A program made the translations under genes and the position numbers. From assembly GCA_044348925.1 (NCBI GenBank), contig JBIKRY010000059.1, positions 1 through 18,939 on the forward strand: DNA of 18,939 bases, written 5' to 3'. Positions within the stretch are counted from its first letter, which is position 1; each line of letters opens with the position of its first letter. Of the stretch, positions 1 through 9,240 are shown one piece after another. The notes below the pieces were generated by a model. That model searched no databases, was not told the DNA's origin, and was given only the letters and a program-made list of their open reading frames with translations. The DNA comes from JAAFKA01 sp044348925 (GTDB lineage: Bacteria > Bacteroidota > Bacteroidia > Cytophagales > Thermoflexibacteraceae).

Positions 1-3000
1 TCAATTTGGGGGTAACAACGGTTACTTATACCGCAAAAGATGCAGCAGGAAATTCCGCAACTTGTTCTTTTGAAGTTACAATGACAGATATTCGCAATCC
101 TATTATTACTTGCCCAAGCAATACTACAGGAACAACACTTGCAAATAGCTGTGTGGCTACCATACAAAATATTGATGCCACTTTTACAGATAATTGTGCT
201 GTAACAACGCTAACGTGGGAAAAAACAGGGGCAACCATTGCAAGTTCTCCACTTACAGGCATCAACCAAGCAAGTGCTACAGATTTTAATATAGGAATTA
301 CCACCGTAACCTATACCGCAACAGATGCAACAGGAAATTCGGCAACTTGCTCGTTTGAAGTTACCGTAACAGACAATACAAATCCTACTATTATCTGCCC
401 AAGCAACGCAAACGGAAATACTGTAGCAACTTCTTGTTCTGGAATTGTCAATAATATAGATGCAACTTTTGCAGATAATTGCACCGTTACAACTTTGACA
501 TGGACAAAAACAGGGGCAACCACCGCAAATTCCCCTTTGACAGGCATAAACCAAGTAAGTGGAACAAATTTTAATTTAGGAATTACCACCGTAACCTATA
601 CCGCAAAAGATGCAGCAGGAAACTCAGCAACTTGTAGCTTTACCGTTACCATTACCGACAACATTAATCCTATTATTACCTGCCCAACAGATGCAAATGG
701 CACTACAAGTCTTACTACTTGTTCGGGAATTGTAAATAATATAGATGCAACTTTTGTAGATAATTGTGCGGTAACAGTTTTGACATGGGAAAAATCGGGT
801 GCAACTGTAGGTATTTCGGCATTAACAGGCATTAACCAAGCAAGTGGCACAAGTTTCAATTTGGGAGTTACTACCGTAACCTACACCGCCAAAGATGCAG
901 CAGGAAATTTTAGCACTTGTAGCTTTACAGTAACTGTTACAGATACAAGTAATCCTACGCTAACCTGCCCAAGCAATGCAACTGCCAATGTAATAGCTGG
1001 CACTTGTGCAGGTATTGCAAACAATATAGATGCTATTTTTACAGATAATTGCAATACTTCCAACATTACTTTAACGTGGGCAAAAACAGGGGCAACCGTT
1101 GCAAATTCCCCTTTGACAGGTATAAATCAAGCAAGTGGTACAAGTTTTAATTTGGGAATTACTACTGTAACTTACACCGCAAAAGATATTGCGGGCAATA
1201 CAACAACTTGTAGTTTTACCGTAACCATTACAGATAACATAAATCCTACTGTAGTTTGTCCTGCAAATACTTTAGGAAATCCAAGTGCTATTGCTTGTTC
1301 TGGAATTGTCAATAATATAGATGCCACTTTTGCAGATAACTGCGAAGTTACAACGCTAACATGGACTAAAACAGGGGCAACCGTTGCAAATTCTCCACTT
1401 ACAGGTATCAACCAAGCAAGTGGCACAAGTTTTAACGGAGGAATTACTACTGTAACCTACACCGCAAAAGACGCAGCAGGAAATACTACTTCTTGTTCAT
1501 TTACAGTTACCATTACCGACAACGTAAATCCTACCATTACTTGCCCAAGCAATATCATAGGAAATACAAGTGTAGGTGCTTGCACAGGAATTGTAAACAA
1601 TATAGACGCAATTATTGCAGATAATTGCGTAATTACAAGCCTAACATGGACAAAAACAGGTGCAACCGTTGCAAATTCTCCACTCACAGGCATAAACCAA
1701 GCAAGTGGCACAAATTTTAATTTGGGAATTACCACCGTAACCTACACCGTCAAAGATGGTGCAAATAATGTTGCAACTTGTTCCTTTACAGTTACCATTA
1801 CAGACAACATCAATCCAAGTATTACCTGCCCAAACAATATAAGTACCCAAACAGGTATCGGAGTTTGTACGGCAAGTCCTACAAATTTAGATGCAATTTT
1901 TGCGGATAATTGTTCTGTAAATACTTTAACGTGGACAAAAGTAGGTGCAACCGTTGGAAATTCTCCTTTGACAGGTATTAATCAAGTTAGTAATACAAGT
2001 TTCAATTTGGGAATTACTACAGTAACCTATACCGTAAAAGATATGGCGGGAAATATTGCCTCTTGTTCGTTTACCGTAACCGTTGTTGATGCTATCAATC
2101 CTACCATTACTTGCCCAAGCAATACCAATGCCAATACAAGTACGGGGCTTTGCAGTGCTGTAGTCAATGGAATTAACGCAACTTTTGCCGATAATTGCAC
2201 CGTTACGACTTTAACGTGGACAAAAACAGGGGCAACCGTTGGAAACTCTCCTTTGACAGGCATCAACCAAGCAAGTGCTACAAGTTTTAATGTAGGAATT
2301 ACCACTGTAACTTATACCGTAAAAGATGCAGCAGGAAATACAGCAACTTGTAGCTTTACCGTTACCGTTACAGATAACATCAAACCTACTTTAGTTTGCC
2401 CAAGTAACAAAAGTAATTGTTCGCCAACTTTTACAGGTATAGATGCAACTTTTACCGATAATTGCACCGTTACAGCTTTAACATGGACAAAAACAGGAGC
2501 AACTGTTGCAAGTTCTCCTTTGACAGGTTTTAACCAAGTTAGCAATACACCGTTTAATATTGGAATTACTACTGTAACCTATACCGCAACAGATGCAGCA
2601 GGAAATACAGAAACTTGTTCATTTTTGGTAGAACGAAAAGCACCACCAACGGCAGTAGCTACCATTAGCCAAAACGAAGTTTGTCGCAACGAAACGGTAA
2701 CTTTAACGGCAACTTTAGCACCTGTAGGCAGTAATTATGCGTATATTTGGTATCAAAATGGCGTAGTGGTTAGCACAGCCCAAACTTATACCTTTGTAGC
2801 TACTACAGCAGGAACTTTTGATTACCAAGTAAATATACGAGATTTGGCGTTTGCAACAGGTTGCGAAACTTTGTCAAGTATGGTAACTTTGCAAGTAAAA
2901 CAATTACCAGAAGCAAACATTACCGTAAATGGCACTAATTCTTTTTGTTTTACAGATTCAAGGATTTTGCAAGCTACACTTGCACCTGTAGGCGACACCT

Positions 3001-6000
3001 ATAGCTATGTTTGGTATAAAGATAATGTAGTAATTGCAGGACAAACCGCCGACAACTTAGTCGTTAATAGTTCGGGAAATTATACCGTAAAAGTTACCTC
3101 TGCTAATAGCACTTGTAGCCAAACAACTACTACACCTATCGTCATTACAGTAAACCCATTGCCTGTCCTTACGATTGCAAATTTACAAGCCGAATATTGC
3201 GAAAAAGATAGACAAATAAAACCTACAGCAACACCTATTGGCGGGTTTTTCAAAATTGATGGCACAGCTTTTCAGCCACCGTATATTCCTGCACAAGTAG
3301 GCGTAGGTACACACCAAATACGCTATATTTACACCACTACAGCAGGTTGCACAGATTCTTTGGATAGAACTTTTATCATAAAACCAGCACCAGCCGTAAA
3401 AATTACGACTACCATTCAACCTTTTTATTGTGTCAATGATGGAAGTTTTACGATAAATGCAACGCCTTTAGGAGGAACTTTTTTTGTGAATGATGTAAAT
3501 GTTGGAATCAATACCGCAGCAAATAGCGTAAGTTTTAATCCTTCGGCACTTGGTTTGAATCCGAGAGTTTGGATAAAATATGTTTTTGTAGCAGCAAATG
3601 CTTGTGCAAATGCAGATAGTACCTTTACCGAAATTATTGCAAAACCTATTGTCAATATTGGGGCTGATAGAGTTTTGTGCCAAACCAATCCAAATGGTAC
3701 AGGCACTACAACAGTTTCAGCTTTGCACCCAACACATAACGCAAACACAAATTACCATTGGACAAACTTAGCAAATAATACCGTAATAGGAACTAATGCA
3801 AGTATAACTATCACACAATCAGGTACTTATATGGTTCGTGTAACAGATGGACGTGCTTGTTTGCCTGTCTATGACACGATAAACATTCAATTTAGACCTG
3901 TTCCTGTAGTAGATTTAGGAGCAGATAGAACAGTTTGTACCAATACGATTGCAGAAATTATTACCCTAAAAGCAAATCCGAATAGAAATAATATCGGCAA
4001 TTTTAGATATTTGTGGAATAACGGGGCAATTACAGACAGTTTGCAAATTAAAACAGATACCGTTTCAGGAACAAAAACCTATCGAGTAAAAGTAATAGAC
4101 GCAAATTTCCCGTCTAATTGTTCTGCTGAAGACGAAATTACGATTAATTTCCAAAAATCTCCTGTAGTCAATTTGGGTGCAGACCGCAGAATTTGCGCAC
4201 CTTCCAATATTCCATTTACCATAAATGCACAAAATAGTGCAAACAATGGAAATGTAAGTTATGCATGGTATAATGTATTTGGCACAACTCCAACTACTGT
4301 TTTGGCAACAAGCCCCACACTTTCTATTACAACGGCAGGTTTATATGTGGCAAAACTTAGTTCAGGAACTTGTACAAGTACCGACACCATACAAATTTTG
4401 TTTGACAATGACCCAAGTTTTGTAATTTTTGGCAATGATAACAAAGGCAGATGCCAAACACAAGACACCTTATATATTGAGGCTACAAATGCTTTAAATT
4501 ATGATATTGTTTGGACAGGTGCAGGAATTACCAATATTAGTGCCGACAAATTGCGTATTATTGTTAATCAATCGGGTAGATTTGTGGCAACTATCAAAGA
4601 CAAAACAAGACCAAGTGCTTGCCAAACTATTGTAAGTGCAGATGTATTTATTGCAGATTTTCCTAAAGCAAGTATTACACCGACAAGCACACAAAAATAT
4701 ATTGCACTTTGTCAAGATAGTTTGCTTACGTTAAGTGCTTTACAAGCTACACATTTGCCTAATTTTAGATATGAATGGCGTAATTTGGCAACTAATCAAA
4801 CAGTTAGTAATATTGCAAACTTTGTAGTAAGTTATGCAAATGCACAAACTTTTGACAGAATCCGCTATGCAGTAACCGTTACACCGCCTTCGGGTTGTGC
4901 CTCTTCGGATACGATTACCATACAATTTCAAGCTAAACCTGTAGCTACAATTCTACAAAATTTCCCTACACAAATTTGTTTAGGGCAAAGTTTCGTATTG
5001 CAAGCCACAGGCGGAGATGATTACAAATGGACAAGCACCGATAAAGATGCAAAGTTGGACAGCAAAGCACAAATAGTAGCAAAACCTACTAAAGCAGGAA
5101 TTTATACCTATACTGTAGAAGTGGCTTGGAAAAATAGTAATCTATGTAAATCTACCAAAACAAGTGTAAGCATACAAGTAAACGAAATTCCAATCGCAAG
5201 GCTCAAACAAAAAACGGTAAAATTGTGTCAAGATGGCAGCATAAGCATAGACGCAACCGACAGCACGCATACTGCTGCTATTCGTTATAGTTGGAAAAGT
5301 CTTGCAACTAATGAAGTAATTGCAAATACCGCAAGCAATACTTTCAACTTTGCCAATGCAAAACCTCGCCCAAGTTACAATCCTTCGGCGTATGAAGTTA
5401 GTGTAATTAATTTGGAAACAGGTTGTTCGGCAAAAGACACCTTAACGGTTACATTCCTTCGCAAAGCTCAACCAATTATTAACCGCAATATCAAAACTTC
5501 GTTTTGTTTGGGAGATAGTGTTCGTTTGACTGCCACACAAGGCGACAATTATCTTTGGAATACAGGACAAAAAGGTGCTTCTATTTGGGTAAAACCTTTG
5601 TTAGCAGGTACTTATACCTACAAAGTGAGTGCAACTTTTGACACACTTTGCACACGAGGCTATGACAGCATACAAATTCAAGTAAATCCAATTCCAACAG
5701 TAAAAGCAATTTCTGAAACTTCCAAAACTAAAGAAATTACAATTTGTTTGGGAAATTCTACCGTATTAGTAGCTACAGGTGCTACTAAATACGAATGGTC
5801 TAACAAAGAAAATACCGCAAAAATTACGGTAAGTCCGCAACAAGACACCAAATATTTTGTGCGTACTTTCAACGAATTTGGTTGTGCATCTGCCTACGAT
5901 ACGGTATTGGTACGAGTTACCCCACGCAATACGATACCTGCAAAAATAACACTTTGTCAAGGGGAGAAAACAGTAATCAATGCAACACACCCTGATGCAA

Positions 6001-6791
6001 GTGCTACGTATTTGTGGAATACCAAATCTACCAAACCAACAATTACTGTAGATAGTGCAGGGGTTTATACGGTTACGATTAAGGTAAAAAATTGTGAATA
6101 TACTTTGCGGACAGAAGTATTTATTCGCCAAGTACCAAAAATAGCAATGGATACCCTTACTTATTTGTGTTTTGCAGTCAATAACGAGTTGGAACAACGT
6201 CCATACCGAACTTACAAACATACAATTACAGGCAAATTGCTAAATAGAGAAACAGGAGAAACGTATTATTATGAATGGCGTTTGAAAAATGGCACAAGTT
6301 TAAGTGAAATTATAGACAACGGAGTAGTGCCTACCAATAACATTATTCCGTTGGAAATCAAGAAGTTACAAGGCGAATATGTATTACAAGTACGTACAAG
6401 TTCTGGCACTATTTGCAAAAGTTCGGCAAGTATTAGAGTAGAGCCAAGTTGCGAAGCACGTCTAAAAATGCCTTCTGCTTTTACGCCAAATGGAGATAAT
6501 CTTAACGATAATTTTGCACCACTTACAAGTGATTTGTTGGGCATACGTTTGATGATTTTTCATAAATGGGGAGATATTGTCTATGAAAAATATATCAATC
6601 CTGCCGATAATCAAGGTTGGAATGGCATATTTGAGGAAAAAGATGGTTGGGACGGTACTTTTGGCGGTTCTCCTGCCCCTGTAGATACCTACCAATATGT
6701 AGTAGTATATTGGAGTCGCAATGCCAAAGGCGAAATTGTGGAAACCAAAACTACAGGTGCATTGGTCTTGATAAGAGATTCGAATAGATAA
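1..6791 (+). CDS. Giant T9SS-exported HYR/Ig-repeat surface protein, 5' partial
   Basis: The reading frame is already open at the window edge (first whole codon at position 3), so the true start lies upstream; the TTG at 6 is inside a repeat and is not a start. About 2,262 residues are visible. Residues 1 to about 880 are HYR domains: a partial unit and nine further units, each with the pattern NP-x3-CP ... DNC ... LTW-KTGA ... TTVTYT--D-AGN ... TCSF, four cysteines per unit. Residues about 880-2150 contain roughly 15 Ig/PKD-like domains of 70-100 residues, most beginning near a Cys (for example three successive versions of NLGADR-x2-C). Residues about 2157-2262 are the gliding-motility/CHU_C-type domain with PSAFTPNGDNLNDNF, the type B sorting signal recognised by the type IX secretion system. 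The protein is therefore expected outside the outer membrane, as an adhesin or matrix protein. The ligand is unknown. A long hairpin follows the stop. Confidence is high for class and export route, low for precise role. Confidence 0.93.
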   Translation, partial: NLGVTTVTYTAKDAAGNSATCSFEVTMTDIRNPIITCPSNTTGTTLANSCVATIQNIDATFTDNCAVTTLTWEKTGATIASSPLTGINQASATDFNIGITTVTYTATDATGNSATCSFEVTVTDNTNPTIICPSNANGNTVATSCSGIVNNIDATFADNCTVTTLTWTKTGATTANSPLTGINQVSGTNFNLGITTVTYTAKDAAGNSATCSFTVTITDNINPIITCPTDANGTTSLTTCSGIVNNIDATFVDNCAVTVLTWEKSGATVGISALTGINQASGTSFNLGVTTVTYTAKDAAGNFSTCSFTVTVTDTSNPTLTCPSNATANVIAGTCAGIANNIDAIFTDNCNTSNITLTWAKTGATVANSPLTGINQASGTSFNLGITTVTYTAKDIAGNTTTCSFTVTITDNINPTVVCPANTLGNPSAIACSGIVNNIDATFADNCEVTTLTWTKTGATVANSPLTGINQASGTSFNGGITTVTYTAKDAAGNTTSCSFTVTITDNVNPTITCPSNIIGNTSVGACTGIVNNIDAIIADNCVITSLTWTKTGATVANSPLTGINQASGTNFNLGITTVTYTVKDGANNVATCSFTVTITDNINPSITCPNNISTQTGIGVCTASPTNLDAIFADNCSVNTLTWTKVGATVGNSPLTGINQVSNTSFNLGITTVTYTVKDMAGNIASCSFTVTVVDAINPTITCPSNTNANTSTGLCSAVVNGINATFADNCTVTTLTWTKTGATVGNSPLTGINQASATSFNVGITTVTYTVKDAAGNTATCSFTVTVTDNIKPTLVCPSNKSNCSPTFTGIDATFTDNCTVTALTWTKTGATVASSPLTGFNQVSNTPFNIGITTVTYTATDAAGNTETCSFLVERKAPPTAVATISQNEVCRNETVTLTATLAPVGSNYAYIWYQNGVVVSTAQTYTFVATTAGTFDYQVNIRDLAFATGCETLSSMVTLQVKQLPEANITVNGTNSFCFTDSRILQATLAPVGDTYSYVWYKDNVVIAGQTADNLVVNSSGNYTVKVTSANSTCSQTTTTPIVITVNPLPVLTIANLQAEYCEKDRQIKPTATPIGGFFKIDGTAFQPPYIPAQVGVGTHQIRYIYTTTAGCTDSLDRTFIIKPAPAVKITTTIQPFYCVNDGSFTINATPLGGTFFVNDVNVGINTAANSVSFNPSALGLNPRVWIKYVFVAANACANADSTFTEIIAKPIVNIGADRVLCQTNPNGTGTTTVSALHPTHNANTNYHWTNLANNTVIGTNASITITQSGTYMVRVTDGRACLPVYDTINIQFRPVPVVDLGADRTVCTNTIAEIITLKANPNRNNIGNFRYLWNNGAITDSLQIKTDTVSGTKTYRVKVIDANFPSNCSAEDEITINFQKSPVVNLGADRRICAPSNIPFTINAQNSANNGNVSYAWYNVFGTTPTTVLATSPTLSITTAGLYVAKLSSGTCTSTDTIQILFDNDPSFVIFGNDNKGRCQTQDTLYIEATNALNYDIVWTGAGITNISADKLRIIVNQSGRFVATIKDKTRPSACQTIVSADVFIADFPKASITPTSTQKYIALCQDSLLTLSALQATHLPNFRYEWRNLATNQTVSNIANFVVSYANAQTFDRIRYAVTVTPPSGCASSDTITIQFQAKPVATILQNFPTQICLGQSFVLQATGGDDYKWTSTDKDAKLDSKAQIVAKPTKAGIYTYTVEVAWKNSNLCKSTKTSVSIQVNEIPIARLKQKTVKLCQDGSISIDATDSTHTAAIRYSWKSLATNEVIANTASNTFNFANAKPRPSYNPSAYEVSVINLETGCSAKDTLTVTFLRKAQPIINRNIKTSFCLGDSVRLTATQGDNYLWNTGQKGASIWVKPLLAGTYTYKVSATFDTLCTRGYDSIQIQVNPIPTVKAISETSKTKEITICLGNSTVLVATGATKYEWSNKENTAKITVSPQQDTKYFVRTFNEFGCASAYDTVLVRVTPRNTIPAKITLCQGEKTVINATHPDASATYLWNTKSTKPTITVDSAGVYTVTIKVKNCEYTLRTEVFIRQVPKIAMDTLTYLCFAVNNELEQRPYRTYKHTITGKLLNRETGETYYYEWRLKNGTSLSEIIDNGVVPTNNIIPLEIKKLQGEYVLQVRTSSGTICKSSASIRVEPSCEARLKMPSAFTPNGDNLNDNFAPLTSDLLGIRLMIFHKWGDIVYEKYINPADNQGWNGIFEEKDGWDGTFGGSPAPVDTYQYVVVYWSRNAKGEIVETKTTGALVLIRDSNR
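96..2640 (+). repeat. Tandem array of nine HYR-encoding repeats, 285-bp period
   Basis: Using the conserved AAT-CC(T/A) or AAACCT at the Asn/Lys-Pro that opens each unit as a marker, units begin near 96, 381, 666, 951, 1242, 1527, 1812, 2097 and 2382. Spacing is exactly 285 bp except for the fourth unit (291 bp, two extra codons in the DNC-NTSNIT region) and the last, which lacks about six codons in its N-terminal part. Many blocks are nearly identical in DNA, such as the segment coding for KTGATVANSPLTGINQASG. At least one more unit starts upstream of the window. Such arrays readily change copy number by recombination. Confidence 0.95.
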
Positions 6792-6800
6792 TCTATAAAT

Positions 6801-6864
6801 GTTTATACTTGCTATGGATACGATTGTCCCATATACGACAGTCTTATCCATACAAAGTATAAAC
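6801..6864 (+). terminator. Long imperfect hairpin after the giant gene
   Basis: The arms 6801-6828 and 6837-6864 are 28 nt each and match at 24 of 28 positions as inverted repeats, around an 8-nt loop (CCATATAC). As RNA one of the four mismatches would be a G-U wobble. The hairpin starts 10 nt after the stop codon of the giant gene, so termination or mRNA 3'-end protection is the simplest role. The T-rich tract after it (TTTGTTTGTTTC) is broken, so it is not a textbook intrinsic terminator. It could also be a small palindromic repeat element. Confidence 0.55.
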
Positions 6865-6973
6865 TTTGTTTGTTTCACACAAGTTTTAGCAGTTTTTTAG
6901 TGGATTGTAGATACTATACCCAAAAAAGAAGAAAAGAGCAGACGAAATAATTTGTAATTTTGTTATTTAGTTT

Positions 6974-7005
6974 TTTGTAATACAGAACCAATTAACATAC
7001 CTTTG
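6974..7005 (+). promoter_or_regulatory. Bacteroidota-type promoter of the leucine dehydrogenase gene
   Basis: TTTG at 6974-6977, a 20-nt spacer, then TACCTTTG at 6998-7005, which fits the Bacteroidota sigma-ABfr consensus TTTG / TAnnTTTG exactly, including spacing. Transcription would start at about 7012, giving a leader of about 70 nt before the ATG at 7084. Confidence 0.7.
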
Positions 7006-7014
7006 CGTTAAAAT

Positions 7015-7043
7015 TTTAAATAGCCATCAAATAGCTATTTAAA
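7015..7043 (+). promoter_or_regulatory. Hairpin at the 5' end of the leucine dehydrogenase leader
   Basis: TTTAAATAGC (7015-7024) is repeated perfectly inverted at 7034-7043 around a 9-nt loop. It lies only a few nucleotides after the predicted transcription start, so it is either a 5' stem that protects the mRNA or an operator for a repressor. The sequence does not decide between the two. Confidence 0.45.
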
Positions 7044-7083
7044 CAGTTTCTTAACCAATATCCAACTACTAAAACAAATCTTT

Positions 7084-8181
7084 ATGTTAGCAGAACTTTT
7101 AGAACCGCAAACCGTTTCCGTCTTTGACCAATTAGACGAACTCGGACACGAACAAGTTGTATTTTGTAATGACCCCGATACAGGCTTACGTGCCATTATT
7201 GGTATTCATAACACGGTTTTAGGTCCCGCACTTGGCGGTACTCGTATGTGGATGTATAAATCTGAAGCCGATGCTTTGCATGATGTTTTACGTTTGTCGC
7301 GTGGAATGACTTTCAAAAACTCTATTGCAGGTTTAAATCTTGGCGGTGGAAAAGCCGTAATTATTGGAGATGCTCGTAAATACAAATCGGAGGCAATGTT
7401 GCGTTTGTTTGGAAAGTTTGTTCGCAATCTAAACGGAAAATATATTACTGCCGAAGACGTAGGAATGACTTCCAAAGATATGGATATTATTTCCAATGAA
7501 ACAAAACACGTTTGCGGACTTCCAGAAAGCAAAGGTGGTAGCGGAGACCCTTCGCCATTTACCGCATTAGGCGTATATATGGGGATGAAAGCAGCAGCTA
7601 AAAAAGCATACGGTAATGATAGTTTGGCAGGAAAATCTGTTTCGGTGCAAGGCGTAGGACATGTAGGCGAATATTTAGTAGAACATTTAACCAAAGAAGG
7701 TGCAAAAGTCTATATTTCAGATGTTTATGAAGATAGATTAAAGGCAGTTTCACAAAAATATAACGTAGAAGTAGTAGGTTTGGAAGACATTTATGACTTG
7801 CCTGTAGATATTTATTCGCCTTGTGCTTTAGGGGCAACTATCAACGACCATACTATAGACAAACTAAAATGCCAAATTATTGCAGGTTGTGCCAACAATC
7901 AACTTAAAGATGAGAAAAAACATGGCAAAATTTGCTTAGAAAAAGGTATCATTTATGCCCCAGATTTTTTAATCAATGCAGGTGGTGTAATTAATATTGC
8001 AACCGAAGTAAGTGGTAGCTATAACCAAGCGTGGTCAACCCAACAAGTAGAAAGTTTATACGAAAAAACACTAAATGTTTTGGATATTTCGCTAAAAGAA
8101 GGCAAAAATGCACAAGAAGTAGCAATGGAAATAGCACTAAAACGTATCAAAGATATTGCAAAAATAAAAAGTAGTTACTAA
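7084..8181 (+). CDS. ldh: Leucine dehydrogenase (Glu/Leu/Phe/Val dehydrogenase family)
   Basis: A cytoplasmic NAD-dependent enzyme that oxidatively deaminates leucine, and usually valine and isoleucine, to the 2-oxo acid and ammonium; the reverse reaction makes the amino acid. The length of 365 residues is usual for LeuDH. The N-terminal catalytic domain carries the glycine-rich segment LGGGKAVI with the catalytic lysine at K90, a second substrate lysine at K78 (MTFKNS), and the acidic catalytic residue in TAEDVG (D125). The C-terminal half is a Rossmann domain with GVGHVG at about residues 190-195. The ATG start follows a near-consensus promoter and a leader hairpin. The gene appears to be transcribed alone: the upstream gene ends in a hairpin, and the downstream gene is convergent across a strong terminator. 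Substrate preference among branched-chain and aromatic amino acids cannot be fixed from sequence alone, but the overall match favours leucine. Confidence 0.93.
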   Translation: MLAELLEPQTVSVFDQLDELGHEQVVFCNDPDTGLRAIIGIHNTVLGPALGGTRMWMYKSEADALHDVLRLSRGMTFKNSIAGLNLGGGKAVIIGDARKYKSEAMLRLFGKFVRNLNGKYITAEDVGMTSKDMDIISNETKHVCGLPESKGGSGDPSPFTALGVYMGMKAAAKKAYGNDSLAGKSVSVQGVGHVGEYLVEHLTKEGAKVYISDVYEDRLKAVSQKYNVEVVGLEDIYDLPVDIYSPCALGATINDHTIDKLKCQIIAGCANNQLKDEKKHGKICLEKGIIYAPDFLINAGGVINIATEVSGSYNQAWSTQQVESLYEKTLNVLDISLKEGKNAQEVAMEIALKRIKDIAKIKSSY

Positions 8182-8194
8182 TTAAATAATAGAT

Positions 8195-8310
8195 TTTATG
8201 AATAATTTGTATAATAGACTTTAGTCGGGGACGCCTTAGTCTGTTTTTAAGTAGTTGAAAATCAATAACTTGCACCGACTAAAGTCTATGCTACAGCAGT
8301 TATTCATAAA
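8195..8310. repeat. MITE-like palindromic element
   Basis: A 116-bp imperfect palindrome with bipartite arms. The outer arms are TTTATGAATAA (from 8195) and its perfect inverse ending at 8310. The inner arms are ATAGACTTTAGTCGG (ending 8228) and its perfect inverse starting at 8275. The outer and inner blocks are separated by 8-10 unmatched nucleotides on each side. The 46-bp centre contains a weaker inverted pair (AAGTAGTTG / CAATAACTT). There is no coding capacity. It sits between two convergent genes, a typical place for dispersed palindromic elements. No target duplication is obvious at the ends. Confidence 0.6.
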
Positions 8311-8331
8311 CTCTACTACTTACATACAAAT

Positions 8332-8367
8332 AAAAAGCTACAAAACTAAAATTTTGTAGCTTTTTTT
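8332..8367. terminator. Bidirectional intrinsic terminator
   Basis: A perfect 14-bp stem, 8332-8345 against 8352-8365, with core AGCTACAAAA / TTTTGTAGCT around a 6-nt loop (CTAAAA). It has a T tract on the plus strand and an A tract at the other side that serves the minus strand. It lies between convergent genes ending at 8181 and 8382 and can terminate both. Confidence 0.85.
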
Positions 8368-8381
8368 ATTTGCCTAACAAT

Positions 8382-9227
8382 TTATAGTAAGCAACTTACA
8401 TTACTTAACAAAAAATATTGTAAAAATAACATTCCATCAAATACACTAAAATACCAAAAACTATTCGTAAACGAAAGTTTGCTAAGCCATATTCCCACCA
8501 TTATATTACAAATAGCAAGACTCATCCAAATTTTAAGAGGAAATACCGCAATCAATACTAAAATTTGAGCTACTAAGCTAACAAGAATCAAAAGTTTTGT
8601 TTGCCTTAAAGTTATTTTTTGCACAAGAGTTTTGGTGTTTTGTGTAATATCGGCTTGTCTATCACGCCAATCAAAAGGCAGTGTAATTGCAAATAAAAAG
8701 CAAAAATTTGCACAAAAACAACTAATTAAATGCGTGTTTACAATAAAATTGCTGGGCAATACAACCGAAACAAAAGACCAAGTATAAGCAATAAGAAAAA
8801 TTTTTGTGTAGGGAATTTTTCGGAGAGAAGGGAAAATTATTTTTTGTGTGGTCAATGGAATGGATAAGGCAAAAGAAAAAGTATAGAAAAAAGAAATAAT
8901 TGCCAAATGAATTAAGGCTATTTTTTGGATAGTTTCTAACAAACAAAAGCAAAAAAGTATAATGAAACAAGCAAACCCAAAGCCAATTTTCAAAAATTTG
9001 CTATAACACAAGTAAAAAGAATAGAACATATTTTGCCTGTCTTTTGCATAAAAAATATGCAAATTATAGGTACAAAAAGTAGCACAAAATACCAAAAGAT
9101 AGACTGCAAAAGAGGTTTTTTGTTCTAAGATTAATAAATTTGTTTCCAAAAAAGCTACAGCAGCAAAAGAAATAAATAATTGACTAAGTACAAAAAACTG
9201 AAATATTGGATAAAAAATTTTGTGCAT
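8382..9227 (-). CDS. UbiA-like polytopic membrane protein
   Basis: A 281-residue, very hydrophobic protein with about eight membrane segments. It resembles the divergent UbiA prenyltransferase-like proteins of Bacteroidota. The cytoplasmic loop FDWRDRQAD at about residues 185-193 matches the second Asp-rich motif of the family, and the region SLRKIPYTKIFLIAYTWS at about 135-152 resembles a conserved segment of the same group. The first Asp-rich motif (NDxxD type) is not clear: the corresponding loop reads YNLHIFYAKDR. Prenyl-transfer activity is therefore uncertain and the substrate unknown. I chose the ATG at 9227; a TTG at 9251 is in frame but would overlap the upstream gene. Its start lies 13 bp after the stop of the DUF4340-like gene, so the two are probably co-transcribed. 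Confidence 0.65.
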   Translation of the reverse strand: MHKIFYPIFQFFVLSQLFISFAAVAFLETNLLILEQKTSFAVYLLVFCATFCTYNLHIFYAKDRQNMFYSFYLCYSKFLKIGFGFACFIILFCFCLLETIQKIALIHLAIISFFYTFSFALSIPLTTQKIIFPSLRKIPYTKIFLIAYTWSFVSVVLPSNFIVNTHLISCFCANFCFLFAITLPFDWRDRQADITQNTKTLVQKITLRQTKLLILVSLVAQILVLIAVFPLKIWMSLAICNIMVGIWLSKLSFTNSFWYFSVFDGMLFLQYFLLSNVSCLL

Positions 9228-9240
9228 AGTAAGATAAGTG

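Noticed and set aside
26..2545. Series of minus-strand ORFs of 60-115 codons across the HYR array
   Set aside because: They repeat with the 285-bp period and mirror the plus-strand coding repeats; they are antisense shadows.
8391..8407. GCAACTTACATTA shared with the right arm of the 44-bp palindrome
   Set aside because: A 13-bp match in AT-rich DNA of this length is expected by chance, and it falls inside the 3' end of a coding sequence.
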